64,000 bases of DNA from Bacillus sp. es.034 (GTDB lineage: Bacteria > Bacillota > Bacilli > Bacillales > Bacillaceae_B), in NCBI RefSeq assembly GCF_002563655.1, contig NZ_PDIY01000001.1:186001-250000 (forward strand), read 5' to 3'. A program made the translations under genes and the position numbers. The notes under the pieces are model-generated. The model was not told the origin of the DNA and ran no database searches. It was given only the letters and a program-made list of their open reading frames with translations. Positions 1 through 8,912 of this stretch are shown piece by piece. Position 1 is the stretch's first letter. Each line of letters opens with the position of its first letter.

Positions 1-246
1 GCCATTTTAGGACGCAGGGAGCTTCACGTGCGCCCACTACAGACGCGTTGTTGTTCTTTACTATCTCTTCTTTCTCTATAGATCTACTGTCTGTTTTCGC
101 TTCGGTTCCATGGGTGATTCACATTGTTTTGGGCATGGGAAATAGGGGGTCACCATGTTAAGTCAAGACCCTTGAATTATATTATTTTTCTATCTTACAT
201 ATGTATTGCCCCCCATTCACCCTCACCCTTTATATATTGACTCCAT
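1..246. other. intergenic stretch without a recognisable gene
   Basis: No reading frame with a ribosome binding site is visible on either strand. The stretch holds AT-rich sequence and one weak inverted pair (AGGGGGTC near 145 and GACCCTTG near 167). It probably includes the distal promoter region of the ABC exporter that follows, or the 3' side of a gene outside the window. Confidence 0.4.
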
Positions 247-275
247 TTAAAACTGGATACCGTTGAACTTATTAT
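247..275 (+). promoter_or_regulatory. candidate sigma-A promoter of the ABC exporter leader
   Basis: TTAAAA (247-252), a 17-nt spacer and TATTAT (270-275) give a fair sigma-A match, placing the start of transcription near 282, about 65 nt before the leader peptide. A second possible -10, TACAAT at 311-316, lacks a good -35. Inference from consensus only. Confidence 0.4.
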
Positions 276-347
276 CAGAAAATTAACTTTATTTTTTACC
301 AACCCCATCATACAATAAAGGTATCGAAATTAAAGGAGGCTGTTTTC

Positions 348-404
348 ATGAGAAACATTGCGATGGTAACCGTACGAACATATAAGGGTGGAACGCCTTT
401 TTAA
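348..404 (+). CDS. leader peptide of 18 residues upstream of the ABC exporter
   Basis: ATG at 348 is preceded by a very strong ribosome binding site, AAAGGAGG at 332-339, with an 8-nt gap. The frame encodes MRNIAMVTVRTYKGGTPF and stops at 402-404, 57 nt before the exporter start. Codons 11-14 form the 5' arm of an 11-bp RNA stem with 419-429. A strong start, a tiny peptide, an efflux-type gene downstream and alternative RNA pairings are the usual signs of ribosome-mediated attenuation. I do not recognise the peptide from any characterised system. That it is translated is inference. Confidence 0.55.
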   Translation: MRNIAMVTVRTYKGGTPF

Positions 405-455
405 CGTGACGGTCTTCCCCCTTATATGTGTTTTGTGAACTAACGCATAAAGGGG
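378..455 (+). promoter_or_regulatory. mutually exclusive RNA stems controlling the exporter ribosome binding site
   Basis: Segment 1, ACATATAAGGG (378-388, inside the leader peptide codons), is perfectly complementary to segment 2, CCCTTATATGT (419-429). Segment 2 with its upstream C (418-425) can instead pair with segment 3 (447-455), which contains the exporter ribosome binding site AAAGGGG (449-455); that pairing is 8 bp with one bulged A. A ribosome moving through codons 11-14 would disrupt 1:2 and let 2:3 hide the site. A ribosome stalled early in the leader would leave 1:2 intact and free the site. This gives induction by drug-stalled ribosomes, as in erm and cat translation attenuation. 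The pairings are read from sequence; the mechanism is inference. Confidence 0.5.
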
Positions 456-461
456 TATGTT

Positions 462-2204
<1,743 letters not shown>

Positions 2205-2210
2205 AGGAGA

Positions 2211-2246
2211 AGGCTCTCATACCGTTTTGGTGTGAGAGCCTTTTTT
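2211..2246 (+). terminator. intrinsic terminator of the ABC exporter
   Basis: A stem of GGCTCTCA and TGAGAGCC, extended by ACC/GGT, encloses a short loop and is followed by six T (2241-2246). It begins 7 bases after the exporter stop codon. Confidence 0.85.
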
Positions 2247-2248
2247 GA

Positions 2249-2689
2249 TCACCTCACTTCCACCGAAAACACATAACTTCCGTCCCCCTGCTTCCAATGG
2301 GACACTAGATGATACACATAGACTCCTTTCTGTTCAGGAGCCAGGATCGTATGATTCTTCATGTTCACGCTTTCCACCTGCTCTTCACCGACCCACTTTT
2401 CTGCACCGATCTTTTGAGGTTTCTTTTTAAATGTCACCGTGATCTTCTCACCAGGGGACACGGAGGTTGGTTTCTCTTCCCCTGCCATCGCCACTACACT
2501 TGAATACGCTTTATCCACACATCCCCCTGAAAGGAGTCCGTCCCAGCAATAGGAACCTTCTGTTGTCGGGATACTGACTTCTCCTGCTGTTACATTTGGT
2601 GTCGGAGGCGCTGTACGGAAAGGTTGAATAATAAATAGAATAATCGCGATCATTGCAATGATATTACTCATTGCCAATGCCTTTCTCAT
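2249..2689 (-). CDS. membrane-anchored protein of unknown function with a SYCW motif
   Basis: About 146 residues: MRK start, one hydrophobic segment (residues 8-24) acting as signal anchor, then a soluble extracytoplasmic part. A conserved-looking stretch EGSYCWDG followed by GGCVDK carries two cysteines that could form a disulfide. Beta-rich sequence follows, ending in YVFSVEVR. I have a general memory of Bacillus proteins with the SYCW...CVD signature but know no function. The ATG at 2689 is chosen because AAAAGGGGAG lies 7-8 bases upstream; in-frame ATG codons at 2695 and 2710 sit on or before that site. It is convergent with the exporter and upstream of nothing obvious. Confidence 0.65.
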   Translation of the reverse strand: MRKALAMSNIIAMIAIILFIIQPFRTAPPTPNVTAGEVSIPTTEGSYCWDGLLSGGCVDKAYSSVVAMAGEEKPTSVSPGEKITVTFKKKPQKIGAEKWVGEEQVESVNMKNHTILAPEQKGVYVYHLVSHWKQGDGSYVFSVEVR

Positions 2690-2734
2690 GTTCATCTCCC
2701 CTTTTAACATTAGACGTATCCCATAGGAAAAGGG

Positions 2735-3445
2735 TTACCCTTCAACCCTCTCCCTCTTTACAAGCATCCCCATGGGAACATACGTCACAAAAAACACGAC
2801 AAGTGCCGCAATTTCGAGATTAATATAATATATGATCCCCGATCCAAAAAAGGACAAGATCGTTTTCGATTCTGTGGGATTTGCCAGGTAGAAAAAGTTC
2901 GTATCAAGAAGGATGTTCAGGAAAAAGATCGGTACGGCGAGAAAATTGACCATCAGGAAGCCGGTCCATATGGCTTTCCTTGGGACCCGGTAGCCCTCAT
3001 ATACGATGAAATAAAGGACGGACCACGCAATGGCTGCATGATGGAGGAAGTATTTCAGAAAGCGGTAATGAGGAAATTGATAAGTCATTTCAGGTGTGAC
3101 CATGCTTAAGATCGGGGGAAGGAATCCGATAAAGAACAGGAGATAAAAGGCATTCTGGTTCTGATTCAAGAATAAATAAATGGCGATGAACGTACTGACG
3201 GAACAGAGCTGCAGGGGCAAGTCCCCCAGCTCCCACTGTCCCGTTGACACGAGCCAGATATGCCAGGATACTTCACTCAGCACCAGCATCCAGAATATCG
3301 TCCATTTCAGCACCGATTGGTACCTCTTTAGGAAATGCCTGAAGTACACAAGCCAAAATGATATCGCCACAAACATCAAAAGCACCGAGATATGGGGAAC
3401 AGAAAACAACTCGAACGTCTGCATCTCTGTCACGGAAAACATCAT
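2735..3445 (-). CDS. YwaF-like integral membrane protein (TIGR02206 family)
   Basis: A protein of 236 residues with about seven predicted hydrophobic helices and the family motif LPLQLCS near residue 78. It matches the uncharacterised YwaF/TIGR02206 membrane family in length and pattern. Tandem ATG codons at 3445 and 3442 follow AGGGGTGGC; the second has the better spacing. The stop codon lies inside a small AAGGG-TAA-CCCTT hairpin that may help end transcription. No function is known for the family. It points away from the short-chain dehydrogenase side and is followed on the same strand by the SYCW protein, with 45 bases between them. Confidence 0.8.
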   Translation of the reverse strand: MMFSVTEMQTFELFSVPHISVLLMFVAISFWLVYFRHFLKRYQSVLKWTIFWMLVLSEVSWHIWLVSTGQWELGDLPLQLCSVSTFIAIYLFLNQNQNAFYLLFFIGFLPPILSMVTPEMTYQFPHYRFLKYFLHHAAIAWSVLYFIVYEGYRVPRKAIWTGFLMVNFLAVPIFFLNILLDTNFFYLANPTESKTILSFFGSGIIYYINLEIAALVVFFVTYVPMGMLVKRERVEG

Positions 3446-3528
3446 GCCACCCCTATTCGTTTTGAAAAGTGGTTATCATGGATAGTTTATTCAGCACACA
3501 GGATGGTTCAGAACGGATTTCAGAAAAT

Positions 3529-3551
3529 GAAAAAGCCCCCTTCAAGAGGGG
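3529..3551 (-). terminator. intrinsic terminator of the short-chain dehydrogenase
   Basis: Read on the minus strand, CCCCT and AGGGG arms close a short loop and are followed by CTTTTTC, 10 bases after the stop codon of the dehydrogenase. Confidence 0.6.
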
Positions 3552-3560
3552 ACATCCATC

Positions 3561-4394
3561 CTATAACGTAAATGGCGGAATATACCGTCCGTCTACATCC
3601 GTAAAGTCGTATACCTTCGCAAGATCTCCTGCCTTCAACGCTCGACCCGTCTTCTCCATCACATTTGAGTCCATCGCGAGCGCCGTGATGGCACGCCCAA
3701 CATAATAAGGGGTTTCGGACTTCTTCAAGTCCTCAGATTCCTGCCAGTTATCCTCGTCGACTCCCATATGCTGAAGTACAAGCTCAGTCCTCATGAATCC
3801 CGGAGATACGGCGATGACCGCAATCCCATCTTCTTTCAGCTCTTCTGAAAGTCCGAACGCCATGCGGACGAGAGAATTTTTTGCCAGGTCATAATAGAAC
3901 TGTCCTGTGTACTTACCTTCATCCCAGAACGTTGTATGAACAATCAGGGCTTCTTTATTTTTCCGAAGCAGAGGAATGGCAAAGTGATTGGTCGCAAGCT
4001 GCGCCCTCACGCCTGCTGTGAACATCGTATCCCAGTTTTCAAGGGATTGTTCCCAGAATGTTCCCGGATTCACACCGATATCATGTGCGCCCCATACGTT
4101 ATTGATGAGAATATCAAGCTTTCCCTGTTCATCACGGATTTGCCTGATGACCGCTTTCGTTTCGGCATCGACCGTATGATCACAACGTACCGCAATCCCC
4201 GTTCCACCGGCTTCATCAATCTGGGCGGCGGTGTCATCGATGGTACCCGGGAAGTTCTGTGTTGCATTTCCCTTCGTACTGCGCCCGGTGACATAAACCG
4301 TGGCACCCGCTTTTCCAAGTTCAATGGCGATTGCACGCCCTGCTCCCCGGCTTCCCCCTGTTACGAGTGCTATTTTTCCTGCGAGTGATTTCAT
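3561..4394 (-). CDS. short-chain dehydrogenase/reductase (SDR family)
   Basis: A protein of 277 residues starting MKSLAGKIALVTGG. The cofactor motif TGGSRGAGRA is near residues 11-20, NNVWG stands in the NNAG position, and YDLAK supplies the catalytic YxxxK. The residue 13 before this tyrosine, normally serine, appears to be threonine (HTTFWDEG context), an unusual active site. The long insert after NNVWG resembles the DHRS1-like branch of the family. The start at 4394 is chosen because AAAGGA lies 8 bases upstream; longer in-frame starts lack a site. It is divergent from a WYL regulator 109 bp away, which is its probable repressor or activator. Substrate unknown. Confidence 0.85.
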   Translation of the reverse strand: MKSLAGKIALVTGGSRGAGRAIAIELGKAGATVYVTGRSTKGNATQNFPGTIDDTAAQIDEAGGTGIAVRCDHTVDAETKAVIRQIRDEQGKLDILINNVWGAHDIGVNPGTFWEQSLENWDTMFTAGVRAQLATNHFAIPLLRKNKEALIVHTTFWDEGKYTGQFYYDLAKNSLVRMAFGLSEELKEDGIAVIAVSPGFMRTELVLQHMGVDEDNWQESEDLKKSETPYYVGRAITALAMDSNVMEKTGRALKAGDLAKVYDFTDVDGRYIPPFTL

Positions 4395-4427
4395 CCAACC
4401 ATTCCTTTCAACATCTAAGATAACCCC

Positions 4428-4473
4428 ATTATACGATTCCATTCTTGACATCCTTTGTCATATTTCATTAAAT
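4428..4473 (+). promoter_or_regulatory. divergent promoters and operator between SDR and WYL regulator genes
   Basis: On the plus strand TTGACA (4445-4450), a 17-nt spacer and TTAAAT (4468-4473) form a good sigma-A promoter for the regulator. On the minus strand TATAAT (complement of 4428-4433) is a -10 for the dehydrogenase. The palindrome TGACA-TCCTT-TGTCA at 4446-4460 overlaps the -35 and is a likely autoregulatory operator. Operator role is inference. Confidence 0.55.
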
Positions 4474-4503
4474 AAAAGAAAACCCAAGAAAAAGGTGACC
4501 TAT

Positions 4504-5427
4504 ATGAGAGGCGATCGATTGGTATCCATTCTGTTACTATTACAAACAAACGGCCGGATGACTGCGAAGGAACTGGCGGAGAAATTGGAGGTGTCTGAAA
4601 GGACCATCCACCGGGACATGGATGCCCTGAGCGGCACCGGGATTCCTGTAGTGGCGGAACGTGGCCAAAACGGGGGCTGGTCGCTGCTCGAGGATTACCG
4701 GACGGATCTGACCGGGTTGAAGGAAGCGGAAATCCGTGCACTATTCGTTTCTCCTTCCCTTCATCTCCTGGAAGATCTCGGACTGACCCGCACGACGGAA
4801 GATGCGCGCAATAAGCTCATCGCCTCCCTCCCATCGCTTTACCGGGAAAATGCGAAGGACGTATGGAACCGGATCCACATCGACACGAGCTCCTGGCGAA
4901 AGCAGAAAGACAAGACAGCCTCCCTTGAAATGATCAAAGAAGCGATCTTTCAAGAAATCAAACTAGTCATCACCTATGAACGTGCAGATGGAGAAACCGA
5001 TGACCGCATGGTAGAACCCCTCGGGCTTGTCGCGAAAGGGGATCTCTGGTACCTCGTCGCAGCCAAGGAAAACGGGGATATTCGTAACTACCGGGTCTCC
5101 CGTATTCATCATACCGAAACATTGGACGAGTCGTTCCAACGACCACAAGGCTTCGACCTCGCACAGTACTGGTCATCTTCCACCCAATCTTTTATCAAGT
5201 CTCTTCCTTCTTTTGAAGTGAAAGTCGAGGCGGCGCCACAAGTGTTATCCAGGCTCACCTTTACGGGACGGTTTGCCCGGGTCCTTGAAGTCGGGGAACG
5301 GAGAGGTGCGGAATGGATCCCCGTGACGCTTTCTTTCGATACAGAAGAAGAGGCTAAAGGCTATCTAATGGGGTTCGCCGATCAAGTAAACATCATTGAA
5401 CCGGTTTTCTCAAGGAGAAGGTCCTGA
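4504..5427 (+). CDS. WYL-domain transcriptional regulator (DeoR/HTH_11 type)
   Basis: A protein of 307 residues. Residues 1-55 form a helix-turn-helix (RLVSILLLLQ... TAKELAEKLEVSERTIHRDM), the WYL domain follows at about 135-200 (LVAAKENGDIRNYRVSRI region), and a C-terminal WCX domain ends the protein. WYL domains bind small ligands or nucleic acid. The start is ATG 4504 after AAGGTGA; earlier in-frame starts lack a site and fall inside the neighbouring gene. Gene order and the palindrome at 4446-4460 imply control of itself and of the divergent dehydrogenase. Confidence 0.88.
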   Translation: MRGDRLVSILLLLQTNGRMTAKELAEKLEVSERTIHRDMDALSGTGIPVVAERGQNGGWSLLEDYRTDLTGLKEAEIRALFVSPSLHLLEDLGLTRTTEDARNKLIASLPSLYRENAKDVWNRIHIDTSSWRKQKDKTASLEMIKEAIFQEIKLVITYERADGETDDRMVEPLGLVAKGDLWYLVAAKENGDIRNYRVSRIHHTETLDESFQRPQGFDLAQYWSSSTQSFIKSLPSFEVKVEAAPQVLSRLTFTGRFARVLEVGERRGAEWIPVTLSFDTEEEAKGYLMGFADQVNIIEPVFSRRRS

Positions 5428-5523
5428 AAATGGCTGAGGCTACGGTTTCATTTTACCGACGTATGGAATAATTCTTAGTTTTCCTCGATATGTTTTAAAA
5501 AACGGTTATCGAGGAGAATCTCC

Positions 5524-6456
5524 ATGAAAAATATCATTTTATTTGCCGATCCGGGTATCGACGATTCTGTGGCCATCATGTACGCCCTCTTGAATCCGGA
5601 CATACACGTACTCGGTATCGTATCCAGTTACGGAAATGTCGAAAAGAAGCAGGCCACCGATAACATCGCCTATCTGCTCAAGCTTGCCGGCAGGACGGAT
5701 ATCCCGATCATCGGTGGTTCAAACAGTCCATCTTCCGGGAAAATCCCGACCTACTATCCTGAAATCCATGGAAAGGAAGGTTTGGGACCGATCAGGCCAC
5801 CAGAAAACTTCTCCGGTGAACTCACCAACTTTTCTAAACTTTACACCATCATTGAAGAGAATCAGGACGTCACAATCGTCGACGTCGGAAGGAATACGTC
5901 ACTCGCTTCCCTTTACCTGTTAGGCGAAGACATAGCTGAAAAAGTAAACGAATTTTATATTATGGGAGGAGCCTTTCTCGTACCTGGTAATGTGACTTCA
6001 TCAGCCGAAGCCAACTTTTACGGAGATCCCATCGCATCAGAACTCGTAGTCAAGAATCTCGACAATCTGTACATCGCCCCTTTAAACGTCACCAACAAGG
6101 CGATCGTCACCCTCGAACACATCAAAGTCATCCAGGAGATGAACGGTAACCCCCTCATTGAAATCCTTGATGAGGTCATGACTTACTATATCGATGCCTA
6201 TAAGAAACTCATCCCCGGCATAAACGGCGCCCCACTCCACGATGTCGTCACCCTCTCCCTGATGGTAAATCCGGAGATGGGGAAAACGATCAGAAGGGAC
6301 GTCGAAGTACTGGCCACAGGCTCCGGGCAAGGTACATCCATCGCTGATTTCAGGGTCAGTTCCAAACCGGCTGAAAAGAATATCAACATTTATCTGGAGA
6401 TCGACTACCAGATGTTCGTGAAGGATTTCATAGAGGTCATGACCAGAAAAAGATAA
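5524..6456 (+). CDS. inosine/uridine-preferring nucleoside hydrolase
   Basis: A protein of 310 residues of the nucleoside hydrolase family, which splits purine or pyrimidine ribosides into base and ribose. The N-terminal calcium motif reads FADPGIDD where the family usually has DxDPGxDD: the first aspartate is replaced by phenylalanine, but the metal-binding and catalytic aspartates of DPGIDD remain. A C-terminal APLHDV supplies the catalytic His-Asp pair (about residue 239). It is probably active, though substrate range may differ. The start is ATG 5524 after GAGGAGA. It follows the WYL regulator by 96 bases on the same strand and may have its own promoter. Confidence 0.88.
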   Translation: MKNIILFADPGIDDSVAIMYALLNPDIHVLGIVSSYGNVEKKQATDNIAYLLKLAGRTDIPIIGGSNSPSSGKIPTYYPEIHGKEGLGPIRPPENFSGELTNFSKLYTIIEENQDVTIVDVGRNTSLASLYLLGEDIAEKVNEFYIMGGAFLVPGNVTSSAEANFYGDPIASELVVKNLDNLYIAPLNVTNKAIVTLEHIKVIQEMNGNPLIEILDEVMTYYIDAYKKLIPGINGAPLHDVVTLSLMVNPEMGKTIRRDVEVLATGSGQGTSIADFRVSSKPAEKNINIYLEIDYQMFVKDFIEVMTRKR

Positions 6457-6463
6457 CTTGTTG

Positions 6464-6506
6464 AAAAAAAGAAGGGACCGGCTTGTTTTCACTGCCCATC
6501 CCTTCT
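6464..6506 (-). terminator. intrinsic terminator of the metallo-hydrolase gene
   Basis: Minus-strand AGAAGGGA and TCCCTTCT arms (6499-6506 and 6470-6477) are followed by seven T. The hairpin lies between two convergent genes and serves the minus-strand gene best. Confidence 0.6.
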
Positions 6507-6510
6507 CATC

Positions 6511-7194
6511 CTACTGACTCTTTTCCCCAATCGCGATTAACTCCTGAAGGAACACGTCAATTTCCCCCACCAGCACGCCTCCATGACCTGTACACAGTAC
6601 ATCCGCGTTATATTCCTTCATGATTCTCAGGCCGTCCAGGAATACAGGCAGGTCCGCAACACCGCCACCCTGAAGATACTCGACCCAGGCATGTCTCAGA
6701 TCATCGCCTTTTGAAACAAGCCCTCCATCTGACAGAGGATCTCCAAAGAAACAGAGAAAATCTCCCGTGAACAGTGTTTTGGTCGGTCGATGAAAGAAAA
6801 TGACTGAACCCGGGGAATGATAGCCGACTCTCGTATAGTCGTAATCCCCTATGGTCCCTCTATCCACGAGCTCCCCGCTTATGGAAGAACCAGGCGGCAG
6901 CGTCTCGTCAGCATGAATGACCTTCCTTGCCTTCGTAAATAACGTCTCCCCTCCCACATGATCCTCATGACCATGGGTGACGAGCATCAGCTTTACATCG
7001 TCTGCCGTTTTCCCAATTTTATGTAAGGCGTGCTGGAGAAACACCAAGTGACCCTCTTTACACGAATCAACCACAGTCAATTCAGCTTCTTCCTCGATAA
7101 AGTACGCATTCGTATAAGTATTCCATTCAGCATCCCATATCGCCAGCACATATATTTGACCATTCACCTGTTCCAGTTGATAATCCACTTTCAC
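6511..7194 (-). CDS. MBL-fold metallo-hydrolase
   Basis: A protein of 227 residues with the metal ligands of the beta-lactamase fold: THGHEDHVGG near residue 73, a later HSPGSV, GDF and a C-terminal GHGG. Two zinc or iron ions would be bound. It resembles glyoxalase II or lactonase-like hydrolases; substrate not determinable. The start is GTG at 7194 with AGGAGGGGG just upstream. It stands between the nucleoside hydrolase (convergent) and small membrane protein genes. Confidence 0.85.
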   Translation of the reverse strand: MKVDYQLEQVNGQIYVLAIWDAEWNTYTNAYFIEEEAELTVVDSCKEGHLVFLQHALHKIGKTADDVKLMLVTHGHEDHVGGETLFTKARKVIHADETLPPGSSISGELVDRGTIGDYDYTRVGYHSPGSVIFFHRPTKTLFTGDFLCFFGDPLSDGGLVSKGDDLRHAWVEYLQGGGVADLPVFLDGLRIMKEYNADVLCTGHGGVLVGEIDVFLQELIAIGEKSQ

Positions 7195-7263
7195 GTCCCC
7201 CTCCTAATTTCCACTTGAATCCATTCCACAAACAGGGGGCATTCTCCTTTTCATCACGGAAAA

Positions 7264-7497
7264 TTAGTAGATAAAACCTTCAATGGACACTAGGATCAAT
7301 AAAAGAGAAACAGCAAAAAGCAGATAGCTTCGATACGATTTCCGGTTCTTCTGTCGTTCTTCCGCTCCCATCACGACCATCATGATTGCCAAACCTGCCA
7401 TCGTAAAAGGAATGATGCTATTATTATTTGAAATTAGCCCATAGAGTGATAGTGCCAGAACAATAACAGCACTCGTAATTCTAACTTTTTTAAGCAC
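7264..7497 (-). CDS. small membrane protein, DUF3953/YczI-like
   Basis: A protein of 77 residues with three hydrophobic segments (about 8-24, 30-44, 55-75) and the central motif MVVMGAEERQKNRKS, which matches the pattern of YczI-like DUF3953 proteins. Function unknown. The start is GTG 7497, with TGAGGA seven bases upstream. It follows the glyoxalase-like gene on the same strand but is separated from it by a terminator. Confidence 0.7.
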   Translation of the reverse strand: MLKKVRITSAVIVLALSLYGLISNNNSIIPFTMAGLAIMMVVMGAEERQKNRKSYRSYLLFAVSLLLILVSIEGFIY

Positions 7498-7527
7498 GAT
7501 AGATTCCTCATTTCTCCTTATGTAACC

Positions 7528-7564
7528 AAAAAGGGGGCTGACCCCGATTCAGGTCAGACACCCC
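7528..7564 (-). terminator. intrinsic terminator of the VOC gene
   Basis: On the minus strand GGGG...GGTCAG-type arms (7533-7543 with 7551-7564) form a hairpin followed by CCCTTTTTGG. The GGTCAGACACCCC half looks like a second dispersed repeat known by eye from Bacillus genomes; that association is memory, not shown here. Confidence 0.6.
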
Positions 7565-7569
7565 ATCCT

Positions 7570-7965
7570 CTATTTCGCGTCCTTATCCGGCTGGTGAATC
7601 CCGAACACATTTCCTTCTGTGTCTACGTAATATCCTTGCCACGCCATTCCCGGCAGAGCATACTTCGGCATGGCCACTTTGCCGCCGTGTTCAAGGATGA
7701 GCTTCTCGGTTTCATCATAATTTCCGACGCCCATCGTACACGAATATCCGTTCATCGGCTGATTCGGCTGAGGTGGAGGACTTTGACGCTGCATCAGTGC
7801 ACCATTGATCCCCATCTCATTCTCATCCCCTGTCACAGCCCCCACATAAGGCATTCCGGCGTATTCGCTCCAGTCCTCGAACTTCCAGCCGAATACTTCC
7901 CCGTAAAACGTCTTTGCACGTTCCATATCATCCACATGCACTTCGAAATGTACCATTCTTCCCAT
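7570..7965 (-). CDS. VOC-family (glyoxalase/extradiol dioxygenase-like) protein
   Basis: A protein of 131 residues with the beta-alpha-beta-beta-beta arrangement of one VOC domain pair: HFEVHVDDMERAKTFYGEVFGW at the start and GYYVDTEGNVFGIHQ at the end. It is of the type often annotated as glyoxalase or bleomycin-resistance-like. The metal ligands expected in the glyoxalase family (His 6, C-terminal residues) are partly present. Substrate not determinable. The ATG at 7965 is preceded by TAGGAGG with 7 bases spacing. Monocistronic with its own terminator. Confidence 0.85.
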   Translation of the reverse strand: MGRMVHFEVHVDDMERAKTFYGEVFGWKFEDWSEYAGMPYVGAVTGDENEMGINGALMQRQSPPPQPNQPMNGYSCTMGVGNYDETEKLILEHGGKVAMPKYALPGMAWQGYYVDTEGNVFGIHQPDKDAK

Positions 7966-8263
7966 TGTTCATACCTCCTATTTACTGTCTTTCATTATAA
8001 TGATTTCGATGTTAAAAGGAGAAAACCTTTTTTTATATTTTTAAACATACGGTTCATTCTAGTAGACTTGCTTTCTGACACATGAAATCACAGGAGATTA
8101 ACAAAAACAAACAGAAATAAATCGACGAATAAGAAACCTTTATGATCCAATCCCTCTACCATGACGTATTCTTCATATAAATCATTTGTGAGGAAATTCA
8201 AAAGTTTCTATGTCGTTTATGTTACACTTCAACATTTCTTCACTTTTTTCCACACATAATCTA
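7966..8263. other. intergenic AT-rich stretch
   Basis: No gene is supported. A TATAAT on the minus strand near 7996-8001 could be the -10 of the VOC gene. The remainder is AT-rich with no hairpin or repeat that I can see. Confidence 0.4.
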
Positions 8264-8302
8264 TTGAACTAAGGTTGGCGCTTATCTATTATGAATCTAA
8301 TA
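8264..8302 (+). promoter_or_regulatory. sigma-A promoter of the copper-type operon with possible operator
   Basis: TTGAAC (8264-8269), a 17-nt spacer and TATTAT (8287-8292) form a strong promoter. An inverted repeat TATTA-N6-TAATA (8287-8302) overlaps the -10 and could bind the YcnK-like regulator encoded just downstream. Operator role is inference. Confidence 0.6.
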
Positions 8303-8325
8303 AACAAAGCAGAAAGGATGATCAC

Positions 8326-8895
8326 ATGCTGCCGATCGATCGACAACAACAAATTTTAACCTGGATAAAAGAAGAAGGAACACTGCGTGTATCAGACATA
8401 AGCTCCCGCCTAGAGGTGTCGGAAATGACAGTCTACCGGGACCTGAAGCCATTGATGGAAGCGAACAAAGTCCACAAGACTTCAAACGGCATTTCTGCCA
8501 TGGAACCCGAGGGTATCCCATCTGACTCCTGTGTATATTGCCTGAAACCGACCACTTCAAGAAGATCGGTTCAACTCATCAAGAAGGATCACACCATCGA
8601 ACAAACCTGCTGTCCGCACTGTGGATTACTTCGTTATGAAGACATCAAGGAGGATGTGATGCAGATCCTGTGCCGTGACTTCCTGACGGATATGACGATC
8701 AGCGGAAAAACCGCCACATACCTGATTGATGCGGACCTGAACCTGAACTGCTGTCAGCCACAGGTCATTTCCTTTGAATCGAGGAAGCAGGCCGAACAAT
8801 TCCAGACCGGATTCGGGGGTAAAATTTGCACGCTTCCACAAGCCATCACGGCGATTTCAAATGACATGCAAGGATCGGGCTGTTGCCACGACTAG
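8326..8895 (+). CDS. ycnK: YcnK-like copper-sensing DeoR-family repressor
   Basis: A protein of 189 residues that closely follows B. subtilis YcnK from memory, including the start MLPI-RQQ-IL. An N-terminal helix-turn-helix (residues 6-52) is joined to a NosL-like cysteine-rich domain with C69-x2-C72, CCPHC at 95-99, C116, a NCCQPQ motif and a GCCHD tail. In B. subtilis this protein represses the copper uptake gene ycnJ when copper binds. The start is ATG 8326 after AAAGGATG; an upstream in-frame start has no site. Here it is the first gene of an operon with a PepSY membrane protein and a FixH/YtkA-type lipoprotein instead of YcnJ. Confidence 0.85.
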   Translation: MLPIDRQQQILTWIKEEGTLRVSDISSRLEVSEMTVYRDLKPLMEANKVHKTSNGISAMEPEGIPSDSCVYCLKPTTSRRSVQLIKKDHTIEQTCCPHCGLLRYEDIKEDVMQILCRDFLTDMTISGKTATYLIDADLNLNCCQPQVISFESRKQAEQFQTGFGGKICTLPQAITAISNDMQGSGCCHD

Positions 8896-8912
8896 GAAAA
8901 GAGGAAAATACG

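Noticed and set aside
7528-7564. Member of the GGGACGGACC repeat family
   Set aside because: The GGTCAGACACCCC hairpin differs in core; it is treated as a terminator, possibly another repeat family.
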